Below are positions 1-8,683 of a stretch of 64,000 bases of DNA, one piece after another. Origin of the DNA: Litorimonas sp947503715. Lineage in GTDB: Bacteria; Pseudomonadota; Alphaproteobacteria; Caulobacterales; Maricaulaceae. The first letter of the stretch is position 1; each line of letters begins with the position of its first letter. The stretch covers positions 1,984,001 to 2,048,000 of the forward strand of contig NZ_CP189850.1 of the NCBI RefSeq assembly GCF_050271975.1, in the 5' to 3' direction. The translations under genes were made by a program, and so were the position numbers. Below the pieces are notes generated by a model, which worked only from the letters and a program-made list of their open reading frames with translations, was not told the DNA's origin and ran no database searches.

Positions 1-2283
1 GGCGAAGATTTCGCTGGCGCGGGAGGAGGGATCGAACACGGTTGTCACACCGAGGGCGAGGGTCGCGACGGCTTCCCAATTCTGCTGCGGAATCAACTCG
101 TCTGTCCCCTGCGGGCCATGCGCGTGGGCGTCGATGAAGCCGGGGACAACCGTTTTGCCTTCCAGATCAATCACAACGCCATTGCCGGAGGGCCGTTTCA
201 GATTCTGACCGATTTCAACAATCCGGTCGCCTTCAATCTTGATGTCCGTCTCTTCCATGACGCCGCCATCCTTGTCAGCCATGGTGACGAGACGGGCATT
301 TTGGAGGAGGACGGTTGTATCCGGCACGTCCTTTTTGACTTTGTAGGAAATTGACGTGCCATCCGTGACGGGCTCGAAATCATCGCTCATCATTTCGTCA
401 ATCGTCGCGGAGAAGACGTTCGGGCCGAGCGACCAATTCAGCGTGCCGTCCTTTGACCAACTCGGATAGGTCGCGCCGCCTTCGCTGACTTTCACGACGG
501 GCAGTTCACCCGTTGTCATACCCGTGCCGACATTTTGCGGACCCATGAGGAGCGGCATGACGAAGAGATTATAATTCTCGCGGAAGGCGACATAATCACC
601 ATTTGGTGAGATCAGATAGGTCTGCGCCATTTTTGAACTGGCATGTTCGCGCTGGTCATCGCCGAGCAGATTGGTCGAGACGAGCGTGCTTTTGCTATCG
701 ATATTTTTGGTGAAAAAGACGCGCAGATCATCTCCGTCAAAATGCGGGTCAGAGCCGGATTTTGAAATCCGGATGGGGTCGTTATCGCCAATGGCCTGAA
801 CGTAGAGACCTGGATCATCCGTATAGGTCGGCGCGGTCAGAGAAGAGCCACCCCCTTTTTCATAGGTTAGGAAGTCACCCGACGGGGACAGGCGCGGGCG
901 CTTATAATGGCCGGGTTTATCCGTATGGGTCGTGATTTTACCGGTCGCGACATTGATCGTGTGGATTGCGCCAAGGTCAGCATCTGTCCATGTCGTAAAG
1001 GCAACGGATTTCCCGTCACGCGACCAGCTCGGATAAAGCTCGCGCACCTCTTTAGGCAGTTTGGTCAGCCCTTTCACACGACCATTGGCCATGTCGCGGA
1101 TGTAGAGTTTGCCCAGCGATTCAAAGACGACGGATTTTCCGTCGGGGCTCATCTGGACAAAGCGGGGCATCTGTATGGAGAATTCATCCGGCGCGACGTC
1201 GACTTTGGGACGCGGGGCATCCATCACGGTGCGGGTATCGCGGACTTTAAACGGAATGGCTTTGAAATTGCCGCTGGTGACATTCAGCTTATGGATTTTA
1301 CCTTTGGCCCAGAAATAGATCGACTCACCATCCGGCGACCAATCCATATTTGGATAGACGCCTTGGACGGCCCAGGTTTCCTGCATGTCCTGATCCAGAT
1401 CGTCGAAAATCATGCGCTCCTCACCGGATTCGAGGTCTTTCAGAAACAGCTTGGACCTCGCTTCAACGCGTTTGACAAAGGCGAGGGACTTTCCGTCGGG
1501 TGAGGGTGCGCCGCGCACCGCGCCGCCATACCCGCCAGCGGCTGTGCTGATCTCGCCAGTCTCCAGATCATATTCCTTAATCTGGAACAGCTCCGTATGG
1601 CTGTTCTGGGCATAGATGAATTGCCCGCCCGGTGTCGTATTCTGCGTGTAATAAATCGATTTGCCATCCGGCGCGAAGATGGGCTCGCCGAGTTCTTTCT
1701 GATGCGTCTCGGACGGTTTCTTCACGAGCTGCACACCGCTGCCGCCCTTGGTGTGATAGAGCCAGATTTCACCCGTGCCGAGGGACCGCGAGGTCGTGAA
1801 ATGTTTCTTCGCCGCGATATAGGTGCCGTCCGGTGACCAGGTCGGGTTATTCATCAGGCGGAAGGTCTCTTTCGTGATCTGACGCGCATTTTCGCCGTCC
1901 ACATCCATCACCCAGATATTGTCACCGCCCGCACGGTCCGACGTAAAGGCGATTTCCTTGCCATCAGGAGAGAAGCGCGGCTGCATATCCCACGCCATGC
2001 CGGACGCGATATTTTTGGCGGTCCCGCCCGTGGCGGGCATCGTGTAAATGTCACCGAGGAGGTCGAAGGCGATCGTTTTGCCGTCGGGCGAAACGTCGAG
2101 GCTCATCCATGTGCCCTCATCGACATTGATGTCGATTTTGCGCTTATCTCCGGGCGGGTTTTGCACATCCCATTTTGCGTCTTCTTTGGCGTCATCAGGT
2201 TTTGAGTCGGCGAAAGCGGTCAGGGCAATGGCCGACGCTGCAGTAAGGGCGATAGTGGAGAGAAGGGCGGTTTTGAGAGTCAT
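1..2283 (-). CDS. Exported TolB-like beta-propeller / amidohydrolase (3' end beyond window)
   Basis: The ATG at 2283 opens a frame that runs unbroken for 761 codons off the left edge. It begins with a signal peptide ending near AFADSKP. From about residue 50 it carries repeated PD40/WD40-like strands of the form SPDGKxIAF (e.g. SPDGKTIAF, SPDGKEIAF, SPDGKSVVF), the mark of a TolB-type propeller. Near residue 700 it switches to an amidohydrolase start: LLQNARLVTM, then VPGFIDAHAHG with the metal-binding HxH, then VTTVFDP. This architecture (propeller followed by imidazolonepropionase-like amidohydrolase) is known in exported bacterial proteins of unassigned substrate, possibly peptide or cyclic amide hydrolysis. 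The later metal ligands (K/H/H/D) lie outside the window. It is the last gene of a minus-strand series and is separated from the M28 peptidase upstream by 189 bases containing two hairpins. Confidence 0.88.
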   Translation of the reverse strand, partial: MTLKTALLSTIALTAASAIALTAFADSKPDDAKEDAKWDVQNPPGDKRKIDINVDEGTWMSLDVSPDGKTIAFDLLGDIYTMPATGGTAKNIASGMAWDMQPRFSPDGKEIAFTSDRAGGDNIWVMDVDGENARQITKETFRLMNNPTWSPDGTYIAAKKHFTTSRSLGTGEIWLYHTKGGSGVQLVKKPSETHQKELGEPIFAPDGKSIYYTQNTTPGGQFIYAQNSHTELFQIKEYDLETGEISTAAGGYGGAVRGAPSPDGKSLAFVKRVEARSKLFLKDLESGEERMIFDDLDQDMQETWAVQGVYPNMDWSPDGESIYFWAKGKIHKLNVTSGNFKAIPFKVRDTRTVMDAPRPKVDVAPDEFSIQMPRFVQMSPDGKSVVFESLGKLYIRDMANGRVKGLTKLPKEVRELYPSWSRDGKSVAFTTWTDADLGAIHTINVATGKITTHTDKPGHYKRPRLSPSGDFLTYEKGGGSSLTAPTYTDDPGLYVQAIGDNDPIRISKSGSDPHFDGDDLRVFFTKNIDSKSTLVSTNLLGDDQREHASSKMAQTYLISPNGDYVAFRENYNLFVMPLLMGPQNVGTGMTTGELPVVKVSEGGATYPSWSKDGTLNWSLGPNVFSATIDEMMSDDFEPVTDGTSISYKVKKDVPDTTVLLQNARLVTMADKDGGVMEETDIKIEGDRIVEIGQNLKRPSGNGVVIDLEGKTVVPGFIDAHAHGPQGTDELIPQQNWEAVATLALGVTTVFDPSSRASEIFA

Positions 2284-2444
2284 CAGGAAGCCTCGATTTT
2301 CAATTTAAATGTGTTGTGGGGGAAGGGCAGAGGTAAATCATGCCTTTTCGCGTGAGAGGGGACGCGAAACGCCCGCAATCGCCCCTGTGGGCCGATTGCA
2401 GTGGAGCGCCGAACCGCCATGCGGTTCGGTTGCTTTGGTATGGA

Positions 2445-2474
2445 AATCCTCCTCTCCCCTTGGAGAGGAGGATT
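2445..2474. terminator. Perfect 13-bp hairpin at the M28 stop codon, possible terminator or small palindromic repeat
   Basis: AATCCTCCTCTCC (2445-2457) pairs perfectly with GGAGAGGAGGATT (2462-2474) around the loop CCTT, overlapping the stop of the minus-strand peptidase gene by two bases. A second hairpin, CCGAACCGC-CAT-GCGGTTCGG, lies at 2409-2429 and is followed on the plus strand by TTGCTTT. Neither has a full T-run on the minus strand, so termination is inference. The first could equally be a dispersed palindromic repeat. Confidence 0.45.
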
Positions 2475-3831
2475 AGAACCGCCCCGCAGCCCCGGGGAAC
2501 ACGACCGGAGTCTCACTTCCATCTTTCGCCACCGCACTCACGCCGAAAAAGTAATTATCAATTACCAAATTCTCGAAGGTCCATTCATTCACTTTCCCGA
2601 CAAAGCGAGAATGTGTCCATTCCGGCTCCGTCGTCAGGCGCCAATGCACGCGATATCCCGCAAGGTTCGAGCCATTGGGCGGCGTTTCCCATTCAAGTTT
2701 GGCGGAAAGCTGCACCGCGCCTGAGGCTTCGACATTAGCGGGGAAGGGCGGCGCACCCGCCATCCCTGCGAGAGTGATGGCGTTCAGGGCCGTGAGTTTG
2801 GCTGCATAGACAGAGTCGACGCCCTCCATCGTGTCGCCGTACTCAGTACCATTTTCTGTCCGCAAATCCTGATGCTGGCGGTCATAATGTTCGTGCGTTT
2901 CCATGATGCGGATGCCGGGGATGCCGACGACATTGAAGGGGCGGTGATGACCGCCGCGGCCGAAGCGGTCGAGGCGGTAGACCATCATGATGTCGAGATT
3001 GGTCAGATATTGGTCGCCCTGTGATTTGACATAACGCGCGAGATTGCGGGACGGGCTGTCCACTTCGCCGCCCGTGAAACGGCGGGCGCGGGCTTCGGCT
3101 TCGGTTTCATTGGCGCGGGTGCCTTCGGAAAACACGCGGACGGTCGAATTATTCGTCACGCCGTCTATGCCCGTAATGTTGGAAATCATATCGTTGTTCA
3201 GGACGCCCTTAATCTCCCAGCCTTGTTCCAACGCGTAGTCCGCCACGATCTTGCCGCCGAACAGTCCCTGTTCCTCGCCGGACAGACCCGCATAAATGAT
3301 GCTGCCCGCATATTTGCGTTTGGACAAAATGCGCGCCGCCTCGATCGTGCCTGCCATACCGGAGGCATTGTCATTCGCGCCGGGACTGTCATCCGTGCCG
3401 TTGAGCGGGTCGGTGACGCGGCTGTCAATATCGCCGCTCATCATGACATAGCGGTTGGGGTCGGTTGTGCCGCGTTGAATGGCGAGGACCGACACGACCT
3501 CTGTCGGATTTGGAATGCGCCGCTCGCCCTCAATCGTGTCGCTGACGTAGATCACTTCCAGACAGCCGCCGCACTCCGACGAGATTTTTTCGAACTCCGC
3601 GAAGATCCAGCGCCGCGCCGCACCGATGCCGCGTGTGTCACTCTCGGTTTCAGACAGTGTGTGGCGTGTGCCGAAATCGACGAGGGTCTGGATGTCGGCT
3701 TGGATGCGGTCGGCAGAGGGCTCGACGGCAACGGAATAGAGGTCTTGGACTTCGGACGGTGGGCCGTAATCCTGCGCAGAAGCGGTGGAAACACCGAGCA
3801 AGAGTGTGGCGGCGAGTGCAAGACGTTTCAT
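2473..3831 (-). CDS. Secreted M28-family metallopeptidase with C-terminal Fn3-like domain
   Basis: This is a 452-residue protein with an N-terminal signal peptide (cleavage near ASAQD) and an SD (AGAGGA) six bases before the ATG. The M28 core shows SPGANDNASG (bridging Asp), LSGEEQGLFGG (Glu pair), DMISN and a late EHYDRQHQ His. The usual first zinc-ligand motif (HYDS) reads GDIDSR here, so the first His is replaced by Asp. I cannot tell from sequence whether this keeps a di-zinc centre, though Asp can bind zinc. Residues from about 355 (PPFPANVEASGAVQ...) to the end look like a fibronectin type III module, which often attaches secreted peptidases to substrate. It probably degrades peptides in the periplasm or outside the cell. 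It follows the desaturase gene by 11 bases on the same strand. Confidence 0.86.
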   Translation of the reverse strand: MKRLALAATLLLGVSTASAQDYGPPSEVQDLYSVAVEPSADRIQADIQTLVDFGTRHTLSETESDTRGIGAARRWIFAEFEKISSECGGCLEVIYVSDTIEGERRIPNPTEVVSVLAIQRGTTDPNRYVMMSGDIDSRVTDPLNGTDDSPGANDNASGMAGTIEAARILSKRKYAGSIIYAGLSGEEQGLFGGKIVADYALEQGWEIKGVLNNDMISNITGIDGVTNNSTVRVFSEGTRANETEAEARARRFTGGEVDSPSRNLARYVKSQGDQYLTNLDIMMVYRLDRFGRGGHHRPFNVVGIPGIRIMETHEHYDRQHQDLRTENGTEYGDTMEGVDSVYAAKLTALNAITLAGMAGAPPFPANVEASGAVQLSAKLEWETPPNGSNLAGYRVHWRLTTEPEWTHSRFVGKVNEWTFENLVIDNYFFGVSAVAKDGSETPVVFPGAAGRF

Positions 3832-3842
3832 TCTATATCCTC

Positions 3843-4751
3843 TTAAGCAGAGGCAAGTTTGAGCACTGCCCCGTAATCATTCTGAATTTCCATATCGGGC
3901 TCATGCCCGTTCGCGACCATCGCTTTGTGCAGGGCTTTCAGACGATAGCAAGGCACAAACATATAGGCGTGATGTTCCACGTGGTAATTGACCCAATAGG
4001 GCGCGAACAGGATGCGTTCTATCACATTGGCGTGTGTTGTCCGCGCATGGGTGAGCGGATTATCGTCATTGGTCGTCACCGCATGTTCGGCAATATTGCG
4101 CAGGCGCAGCACGGCAAACATCCACGTCCACATGGGGAGAAGCCAGAGTGTGAGATAGAGCCAAGGATGCCCGATCAGGATAAAAATCCCGAATAGGATC
4201 GCATTGCTGACGAAAAATGGAATGGGCGAGGATTTCTGAAACGCGTCAGAGCCTTCCACTTTCTCTCCGCCCTTACGCATCTTCCAACTCGCGATACGCA
4301 GTCGCAGATAGGTGCGACCCGTAATGTCCCGTAGGAACTTTCGTCTCAAACTGGCTTTTGTTGTCGGGAATTTGGCTGAAAGAGGTAGGTCCGGATCGTT
4401 TTCTGATTGCGTATGGCGATGGTGTTTCAGGTGATAATGGCGATAGGCGATCATGTCGCCGCCATAGGGCGCGGCGAGAAAGTATTTGCCGACGAACTCG
4501 TTCAGCTTTCGATTTTGAAACATGACGCCATGCGCTGTGTCATGGGCGAGGATGGACAGACCGTGCTGCCGCGATCCAATGATGAGGAAACTGGCCGCGA
4601 AAACAAAGGGATTGGGAAAAATAATATAGGCGGCAACCGCCAGTGCGATGACACCCCAGACATGAACTGTCAGCCAGGCGCCCCAAAGGTCGGACCGCTT
4701 CGCCATTCGGCGAACCTCTTCCTTTGGAATGTAATCAATGGCGTGTTCCAT
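3843..4751 (-). CDS. Membrane fatty acid desaturase
   Basis: From the ATG at 4751 the product has 302 residues. It carries the three histidine boxes of di-iron membrane desaturases: HDTAH (70-74), HYHLKHHRH (105-113) and HVEHH (257-261). Hydrophobic segments lie around residues 24-60 and about 185-220. It should introduce a cis double bond into an acyl chain of membrane lipid or acyl carrier substrate, using O2 and an electron donor not encoded here. The frame is open further upstream to 4823, but that stretch is unlike the family and would approach the divergent carbonic anhydrase start. No strong SD is seen at either start. It likely forms a two-gene unit with the M28 peptidase that follows. 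Confidence 0.85.
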   Translation of the reverse strand: MEHAIDYIPKEEVRRMAKRSDLWGAWLTVHVWGVIALAVAAYIIFPNPFVFAASFLIIGSRQHGLSILAHDTAHGVMFQNRKLNEFVGKYFLAAPYGGDMIAYRHYHLKHHRHTQSENDPDLPLSAKFPTTKASLRRKFLRDITGRTYLRLRIASWKMRKGGEKVEGSDAFQKSSPIPFFVSNAILFGIFILIGHPWLYLTLWLLPMWTWMFAVLRLRNIAEHAVTTNDDNPLTHARTTHANVIERILFAPYWVNYHVEHHAYMFVPCYRLKALHKAMVANGHEPDMEIQNDYGAVLKLASA

Positions 4752-4843
4752 ACTTTGAAGATGCGCCCGCACACCCCCATCTGTCAACGGCACATTCCCG
4801 CGCATGGCTTGACGCAGATGCATGGACGCGAAAAAACAGACGC

Positions 4844-5476
4844 ATGGAACGACTCGTCAAAGGTTATCAATCATTTCGCGCGGGAGACTATGGTCACCAG
4901 AAAGCGCTCTATGAAGAGTTAGGCCGCGAGGGTCAGCATCCCGATATCATGCTGATCGCTTGCGCCGATAGTCGTGTGGATCCAACGGATATTTTCGATG
5001 CTTATCCGGGTCAGATGTTCGTCGCTCGCAATGTTGCCAATCTCGTCCCGCCACCGGATTTAAACGAAGGTTTTCACGGCACGACGGCGGCAATTGAATA
5101 TGCTGTGAAAGTCATCGGTGTCGATATGATCGTCGTGATGGGTCATGAGAGTTGCGGCGGTATTCAGGGTTGTATCGCCGGATTGGGGCGCGAGCCGGAG
5201 GGCGGCTATGTCAATAAATGGCTCAGCCAGATCAATCACGTGCATGACCGTGTTTCAAAACGCGGACTGTCCGATCACGAAATGCAGTTCGAGATGGAGT
5301 TGGAGACCGTCCGCCAATCCATCGCCAATTTGATGCAATATGATTTTGTGCAGGAGCGTGTCGAAGCAGGGACACTTTCCCTCCAAGGCGCTTATTTCTC
5401 AATTATTCAAGCTCGTCTTATGTTGGCCGACGAGCGAGGTGAGTTCAAACTGATTGATATATCGAAAGAGGCTTAG
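4844..5476 (+). CDS. can: Beta-class carbonic anhydrase
   Basis: This 210-residue protein interconverts CO2 and bicarbonate in the cytoplasm. The beta-class active site is complete: C40 and D42 in CADSR, with R44, and H101 and C104 in GHESCGG supply the zinc ligands and the Asp/Arg dyad. Length fits the family. The start at 4844 (MERLVKGYQ) matches the family start, and the upstream in-frame ATG at 4724 would add 40 unrelated residues. It is divergent from the desaturase, and its TAG stop overlaps the TAA stop of the convergent COQ4 gene by four bases (TTAG), so no terminator fits between them. Confidence 0.95.
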   Translation: MERLVKGYQSFRAGDYGHQKALYEELGREGQHPDIMLIACADSRVDPTDIFDAYPGQMFVARNVANLVPPPDLNEGFHGTTAAIEYAVKVIGVDMIVVMGHESCGGIQGCIAGLGREPEGGYVNKWLSQINHVHDRVSKRGLSDHEMQFEMELETVRQSIANLMQYDFVQERVEAGTLSLQGAYFSIIQARLMLADERGEFKLIDISKEA

Positions 5477-6270
5477 GCTGCTACAGTAGTCGCGACGGGT
5501 TCCGCACCGATCACGCCGTAAGGGTCTATTCCGTTATCGCGCATCATGGCGTGGACTTCGTGATATTTCGTCGGCATTTCGATGCCCAGCTTTTCACGCA
5601 CAGCATCCAACTGCATCGGCAGTAATTCCATCAGGTCATGATAGACGATATCTTGAGCGGCTTTGCCAATGCGGCGGGCTTCATGGATGGATTTCAACAC
5701 GGGGGCACCCTTCGGGGCGGATTTCCTGACTTCCCACGCCGCACCATAAGCGATGAAGATGACGCCCGGACCGCCATGTTGGGCATAGCTATAGCCGAGG
5801 ACAGAGGCTTCACCCAGAGCGTCACGGCCAAACCCCGTCAGGACATGCAGCATATCATGCGTATCACGCAAGCGGTCGCCGTAAAGATTCATATCCTCAT
5901 CGCCGAAGTCACGGTCAATTTCCGACGTCGCATATTCATCGACGAGCCCTTGAGCCGTTAGACCTTCGCGCGACATAAACTCTACATAAGCGCGACCCAA
6001 GCTTCCATCGGGAAGGGAGCGCAACCAATTATGATCGTCGAGAAGCGGTGGAAGATAGCGACGCTCGGCCAAGCGCTGCTGGCCTCGCTCGGAATTCGCA
6101 AATTTCAGAAATGATTTCTGAAAACTATCGCCGTTCAGGGCTTCGATGACTTTGAAAACCTGTGACGTGTCTTCCTTATTCGCGATCAGATTGCGAAAAT
6201 GTTTGAACGCCTTGATCGGGCGGCGGCGCTGTTTCAATTCGGGATTATAGTGATACGTCTTCTGGGTCAT
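5473..6270 (-). CDS. coq4: COQ4 family ubiquinone biosynthesis protein
   Basis: This 265-residue protein has the signature HDxxH-x11-E metal-binding motif in HDMLHVLTGFGRDALGE, along with family-typical LPDGSLGRAYVEFM and SYAQHGGPGV. COQ4 proteins take part in ubiquinone (CoQ) synthesis, and recent work on the eukaryotic protein assigns it C1 decarboxylation/hydroxylation of the ring precursor. Whether bacterial homologues do the same is inference. The ATG at 6270 (MTQKTYHYNP) is chosen because the open frame upstream to 6528 runs through the regulatory region and start of the divergent amidohydrolase gene. Its 3' end overlaps the carbonic anhydrase stop tail to tail. Confidence 0.88.
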   Translation of the reverse strand: MTQKTYHYNPELKQRRRPIKAFKHFRNLIANKEDTSQVFKVIEALNGDSFQKSFLKFANSERGQQRLAERRYLPPLLDDHNWLRSLPDGSLGRAYVEFMSREGLTAQGLVDEYATSEIDRDFGDEDMNLYGDRLRDTHDMLHVLTGFGRDALGEASVLGYSYAQHGGPGVIFIAYGAAWEVRKSAPKGAPVLKSIHEARRIGKAAQDIVYHDLMELLPMQLDAVREKLGIEMPTKYHEVHAMMRDNGIDPYGVIGAEPVATTVAA

Positions 6271-6358
6271 ATCATTTCGGTAGCACGGAATGGCTTCCCT
6301 ACCAACGTCCGAGACTGCATATGGTTTATGCGAATGCGCGGGGTCGAGGAGAGAGAAT

Positions 6359-8017
6359 ATGCGACATCTAATGATATGTGCGAGCCTGTTGGCGCTCTCG
6401 GCCTGTGCTGCCGAGACGCAAGACAGATCTGAGGTCGTCGCGATAAAAGGCAATATCATCACGATGAATGATGCGCAGCCGAGAGCGGCTGCGATGGTGT
6501 TGGGCGAGGATGGCGGCATTACGGCCATCGGCGATGTGGCCTTGCTGGATCAATATCCAGACGCACGCGTCATCGACCTGGCGGGTCGGACGATTGTGCC
6601 GGGATTCATCGACAGCCACGCCCATGTGCGGGAATTTGGGATGGACCGGATTAAGGCAGACCTGGTCGGTGCAGAAACGGTCGAGGAAATGGTCGCGCTG
6701 TTGCAGGCGCGCTTTCCCAATCCGAAAGCCGGAGTGTGGCTCATCGGGCAGGGCTGGGACGAGGGCGAGTTTGCCACTCGCGGTTATCCCGACCGCGCGG
6801 CGCTGGACGCGGCCTTTCCCGATAACCCGGTAGCACTGGAAAGCCTGCACGGCTTTGGCGGCTTTTATAACGGCAAAGCGCTGGAGATCGCGGGCCTCAA
6901 TGCGGAGACACCGGACCCAGAAGTCGGCGACATCCTCCGCCGCGAAGACGGGTCGCCCACAGGTGTCATGCTGACTCTCGCGCAGGACCTCGTCGATCAA
7001 CATATTCCTCAGCCCGATCAGGCGATGCGGGAGGAGGCGATTATCGCCGCGCTGGAAACGATGGCGGCGGCGGGTGTCACGTCTATTCACGAGGCGGGCA
7101 TGGAGCCGCTCGACGTCGCGGCGTTTAAATCCCTGCGAGCAAAGGACGCGCTACCCGCCCGCGTTTATGGCCTGCTGGACGGAAATAATGATGCGCTGAT
7201 AGCGGACTGGTTCGCAGCCGGTATTTCGGATGATCCGCAGGACTGGCTGGACATTCGCAGCATCAAGATTTTCTATGACGGTTCGCTCGGTTCCCGCACC
7301 GCGCTGATGGCGAAACCCTATTCGGACAAGCCGGACGCGGCCCGCCCGACGGAACGTATCTCGCCCGAAAAACTGCAAACCCTCGCGAATGAGGCGCAGG
7401 CGAAAGGCTTCCAAATGGCCGTTCATGCCATTGGCGATGAGGGAAATAACCGCACGCTCGATATTTACGAGTCCGCGCTGGACGGCGATGCATTTAGTCG
7501 CTGGCGGATTGAACATGCGCAAGTCGTCCTGCCCGATTACTACGACCGTGTTGCAGATTTGAAAATCCTCTCCTCCGTTCAATCCTCTCACGCCGTTGGT
7601 GACAGCGGTTGGGCCGAAGACCGCGTCGGGGCGGAACGTATCCAACACGCCTATGCGTGGCAGCGGATTTTGAATGCTGGCGGAGAGTTGATGCTAAATT
7701 CCGACATGCCGGGCGAGCCTTGGACACCCATGGAGACGCTTTATTTTGCTGTGACGCGCGCCAAACTGGACGGCACCCCGCCCGGTGGCTGGTATGCCGA
7801 GCAGGCCCTTTCCGTCGAAGAAGCGCTGAAAGCCATGACCCTAACCAACGCCTATGGCGCGTTTCAAGAGGACGCGCTGGGCTCGCTGGAAGCGGGGAAA
7901 TGGGCGGACTTCGTCGTACTGGATGCGGACCCGACGGCGGTCGCGCCCGCTACTCTCAAAGATATCCAAGTCCTGCAGACCTGGATTAATGGTGAACCCG
8001 TCTATCAAGCGGAATAG
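6359..8017 (+). CDS. YtcJ-like amidohydrolase, lipoprotein
   Basis: This 552-residue protein starts at 6359 after a good SD (GAGGAGA). A lipoprotein signal with lipobox LSAC puts the lipidated Cys at residue 16. The amidohydrolase-3 (YtcJ) fold is shown by PGFIDSHAHV (HxH), TSIHEAG, KIFYDGSLGSR (bridging Lys), MAVHAIGDEGNN, RIEHAQ and the late NSDMPGEPW with the catalytic Asp. The family hydrolyses amide or ester bonds, and substrates are mostly unknown. It sits in the membrane facing the periplasm. A paralogue with the same layout lies at 31875-33602. It is divergent from COQ4 and ends three bases before the convergent GST stop. Confidence 0.88.
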   Translation: MRHLMICASLLALSACAAETQDRSEVVAIKGNIITMNDAQPRAAAMVLGEDGGITAIGDVALLDQYPDARVIDLAGRTIVPGFIDSHAHVREFGMDRIKADLVGAETVEEMVALLQARFPNPKAGVWLIGQGWDEGEFATRGYPDRAALDAAFPDNPVALESLHGFGGFYNGKALEIAGLNAETPDPEVGDILRREDGSPTGVMLTLAQDLVDQHIPQPDQAMREEAIIAALETMAAAGVTSIHEAGMEPLDVAAFKSLRAKDALPARVYGLLDGNNDALIADWFAAGISDDPQDWLDIRSIKIFYDGSLGSRTALMAKPYSDKPDAARPTERISPEKLQTLANEAQAKGFQMAVHAIGDEGNNRTLDIYESALDGDAFSRWRIEHAQVVLPDYYDRVADLKILSSVQSSHAVGDSGWAEDRVGAERIQHAYAWQRILNAGGELMLNSDMPGEPWTPMETLYFAVTRAKLDGTPPGGWYAEQALSVEEALKAMTLTNAYGAFQEDALGSLEAGKWADFVVLDADPTAVAPATLKDIQVLQTWINGEPVYQAE

Positions 8018-8020
8018 CTT

Positions 8021-8653
8021 TTATGCTTTGTAGCTGGGCCGATCCTTCATCCGCGCATGCCAAGCGAGGAGGGCGGTCTGGTCCTCTTCCGGCGTGACTT
8101 TTACCCAGCGGCCAAAATCGACGACCACCGTCGCCGTAATATCCGCCACGGAATAGCTGTCACCCGCGACAAATTCATTCGCGGTAAGCTGACGGTCCAG
8201 CGTTTTAAAAAACCATCCGAGTTTCATCAATCCGCGTTCCGCCAATTCCGGAATTTGCGGGATGTTCTTCGGCCCCGGAAGCGCGCGGTCTTTCATCGCG
8301 GGGGAGCTATTGCGCAGGGCTTCCGCCGCCGACATCAATCCTCCTATCTCGCACCGCCAATTCCACGTCGCCACCTGCGCCTTTTCAATCGGTGTCGTGC
8401 CGAGCAAAGCCGGCTCGGGATGCAGGGCCTCCAGATAGGCCGCAATGCCCGCATTTTCTGTCAGCGTATCACCGTCTTCCGTGACCAGTGCGGGAACCGT
8501 GCAACCCGGATTGATCTTGCGAAATTCGGGGCTCATCTGCTCGCCCTTGGTCAGGTCGATCTGGATGTTCTCATATTCAATTCCTTTTTCGGCCAAGAAC
8601 ATACGCGTCCGTCGCGGGCTGGGGGCGGTTGTGCAATCGTATAATTTCAGCAT
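8021..8653 (-). CDS. Glutathione S-transferase family protein
   Basis: This is a 210-residue cytosolic protein. The N-terminal thioredoxin-like GST domain reads MLKLYDCTTAPSPRR, with the cis-Pro in CTVPAL and the glutathione-contacting LTENAGIAAYL. The C-terminal helical domain ends with FVAGDSYSVADITA, the conserved N-capping box. It probably conjugates or reduces electrophiles with glutathione; the substrate cannot be predicted. The ATG at 8653 is 30 bases from the divergent pirin start, so the two promoters must overlap each other or lie inside the neighbouring 5' ends. Convergent with the amidohydrolase. Confidence 0.87.
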   Translation of the reverse strand: MLKLYDCTTAPSPRRTRMFLAEKGIEYENIQIDLTKGEQMSPEFRKINPGCTVPALVTEDGDTLTENAGIAAYLEALHPEPALLGTTPIEKAQVATWNWRCEIGGLMSAAEALRNSSPAMKDRALPGPKNIPQIPELAERGLMKLGWFFKTLDRQLTANEFVAGDSYSVADITATVVVDFGRWVKVTPEEDQTALLAWHARMKDRPSYKA

Positions 8654-8683
8654 AGTCAGGTCTCCATCTTCAAGAGGCACAGT

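Noticed and set aside
907..1503. 198-codon plus-strand frame within the first 2.3 kb
   Set aside because: Fully antisense to the TolB-like/amidohydrolase coding sequence, which has clear propeller repeats and a signal peptide.
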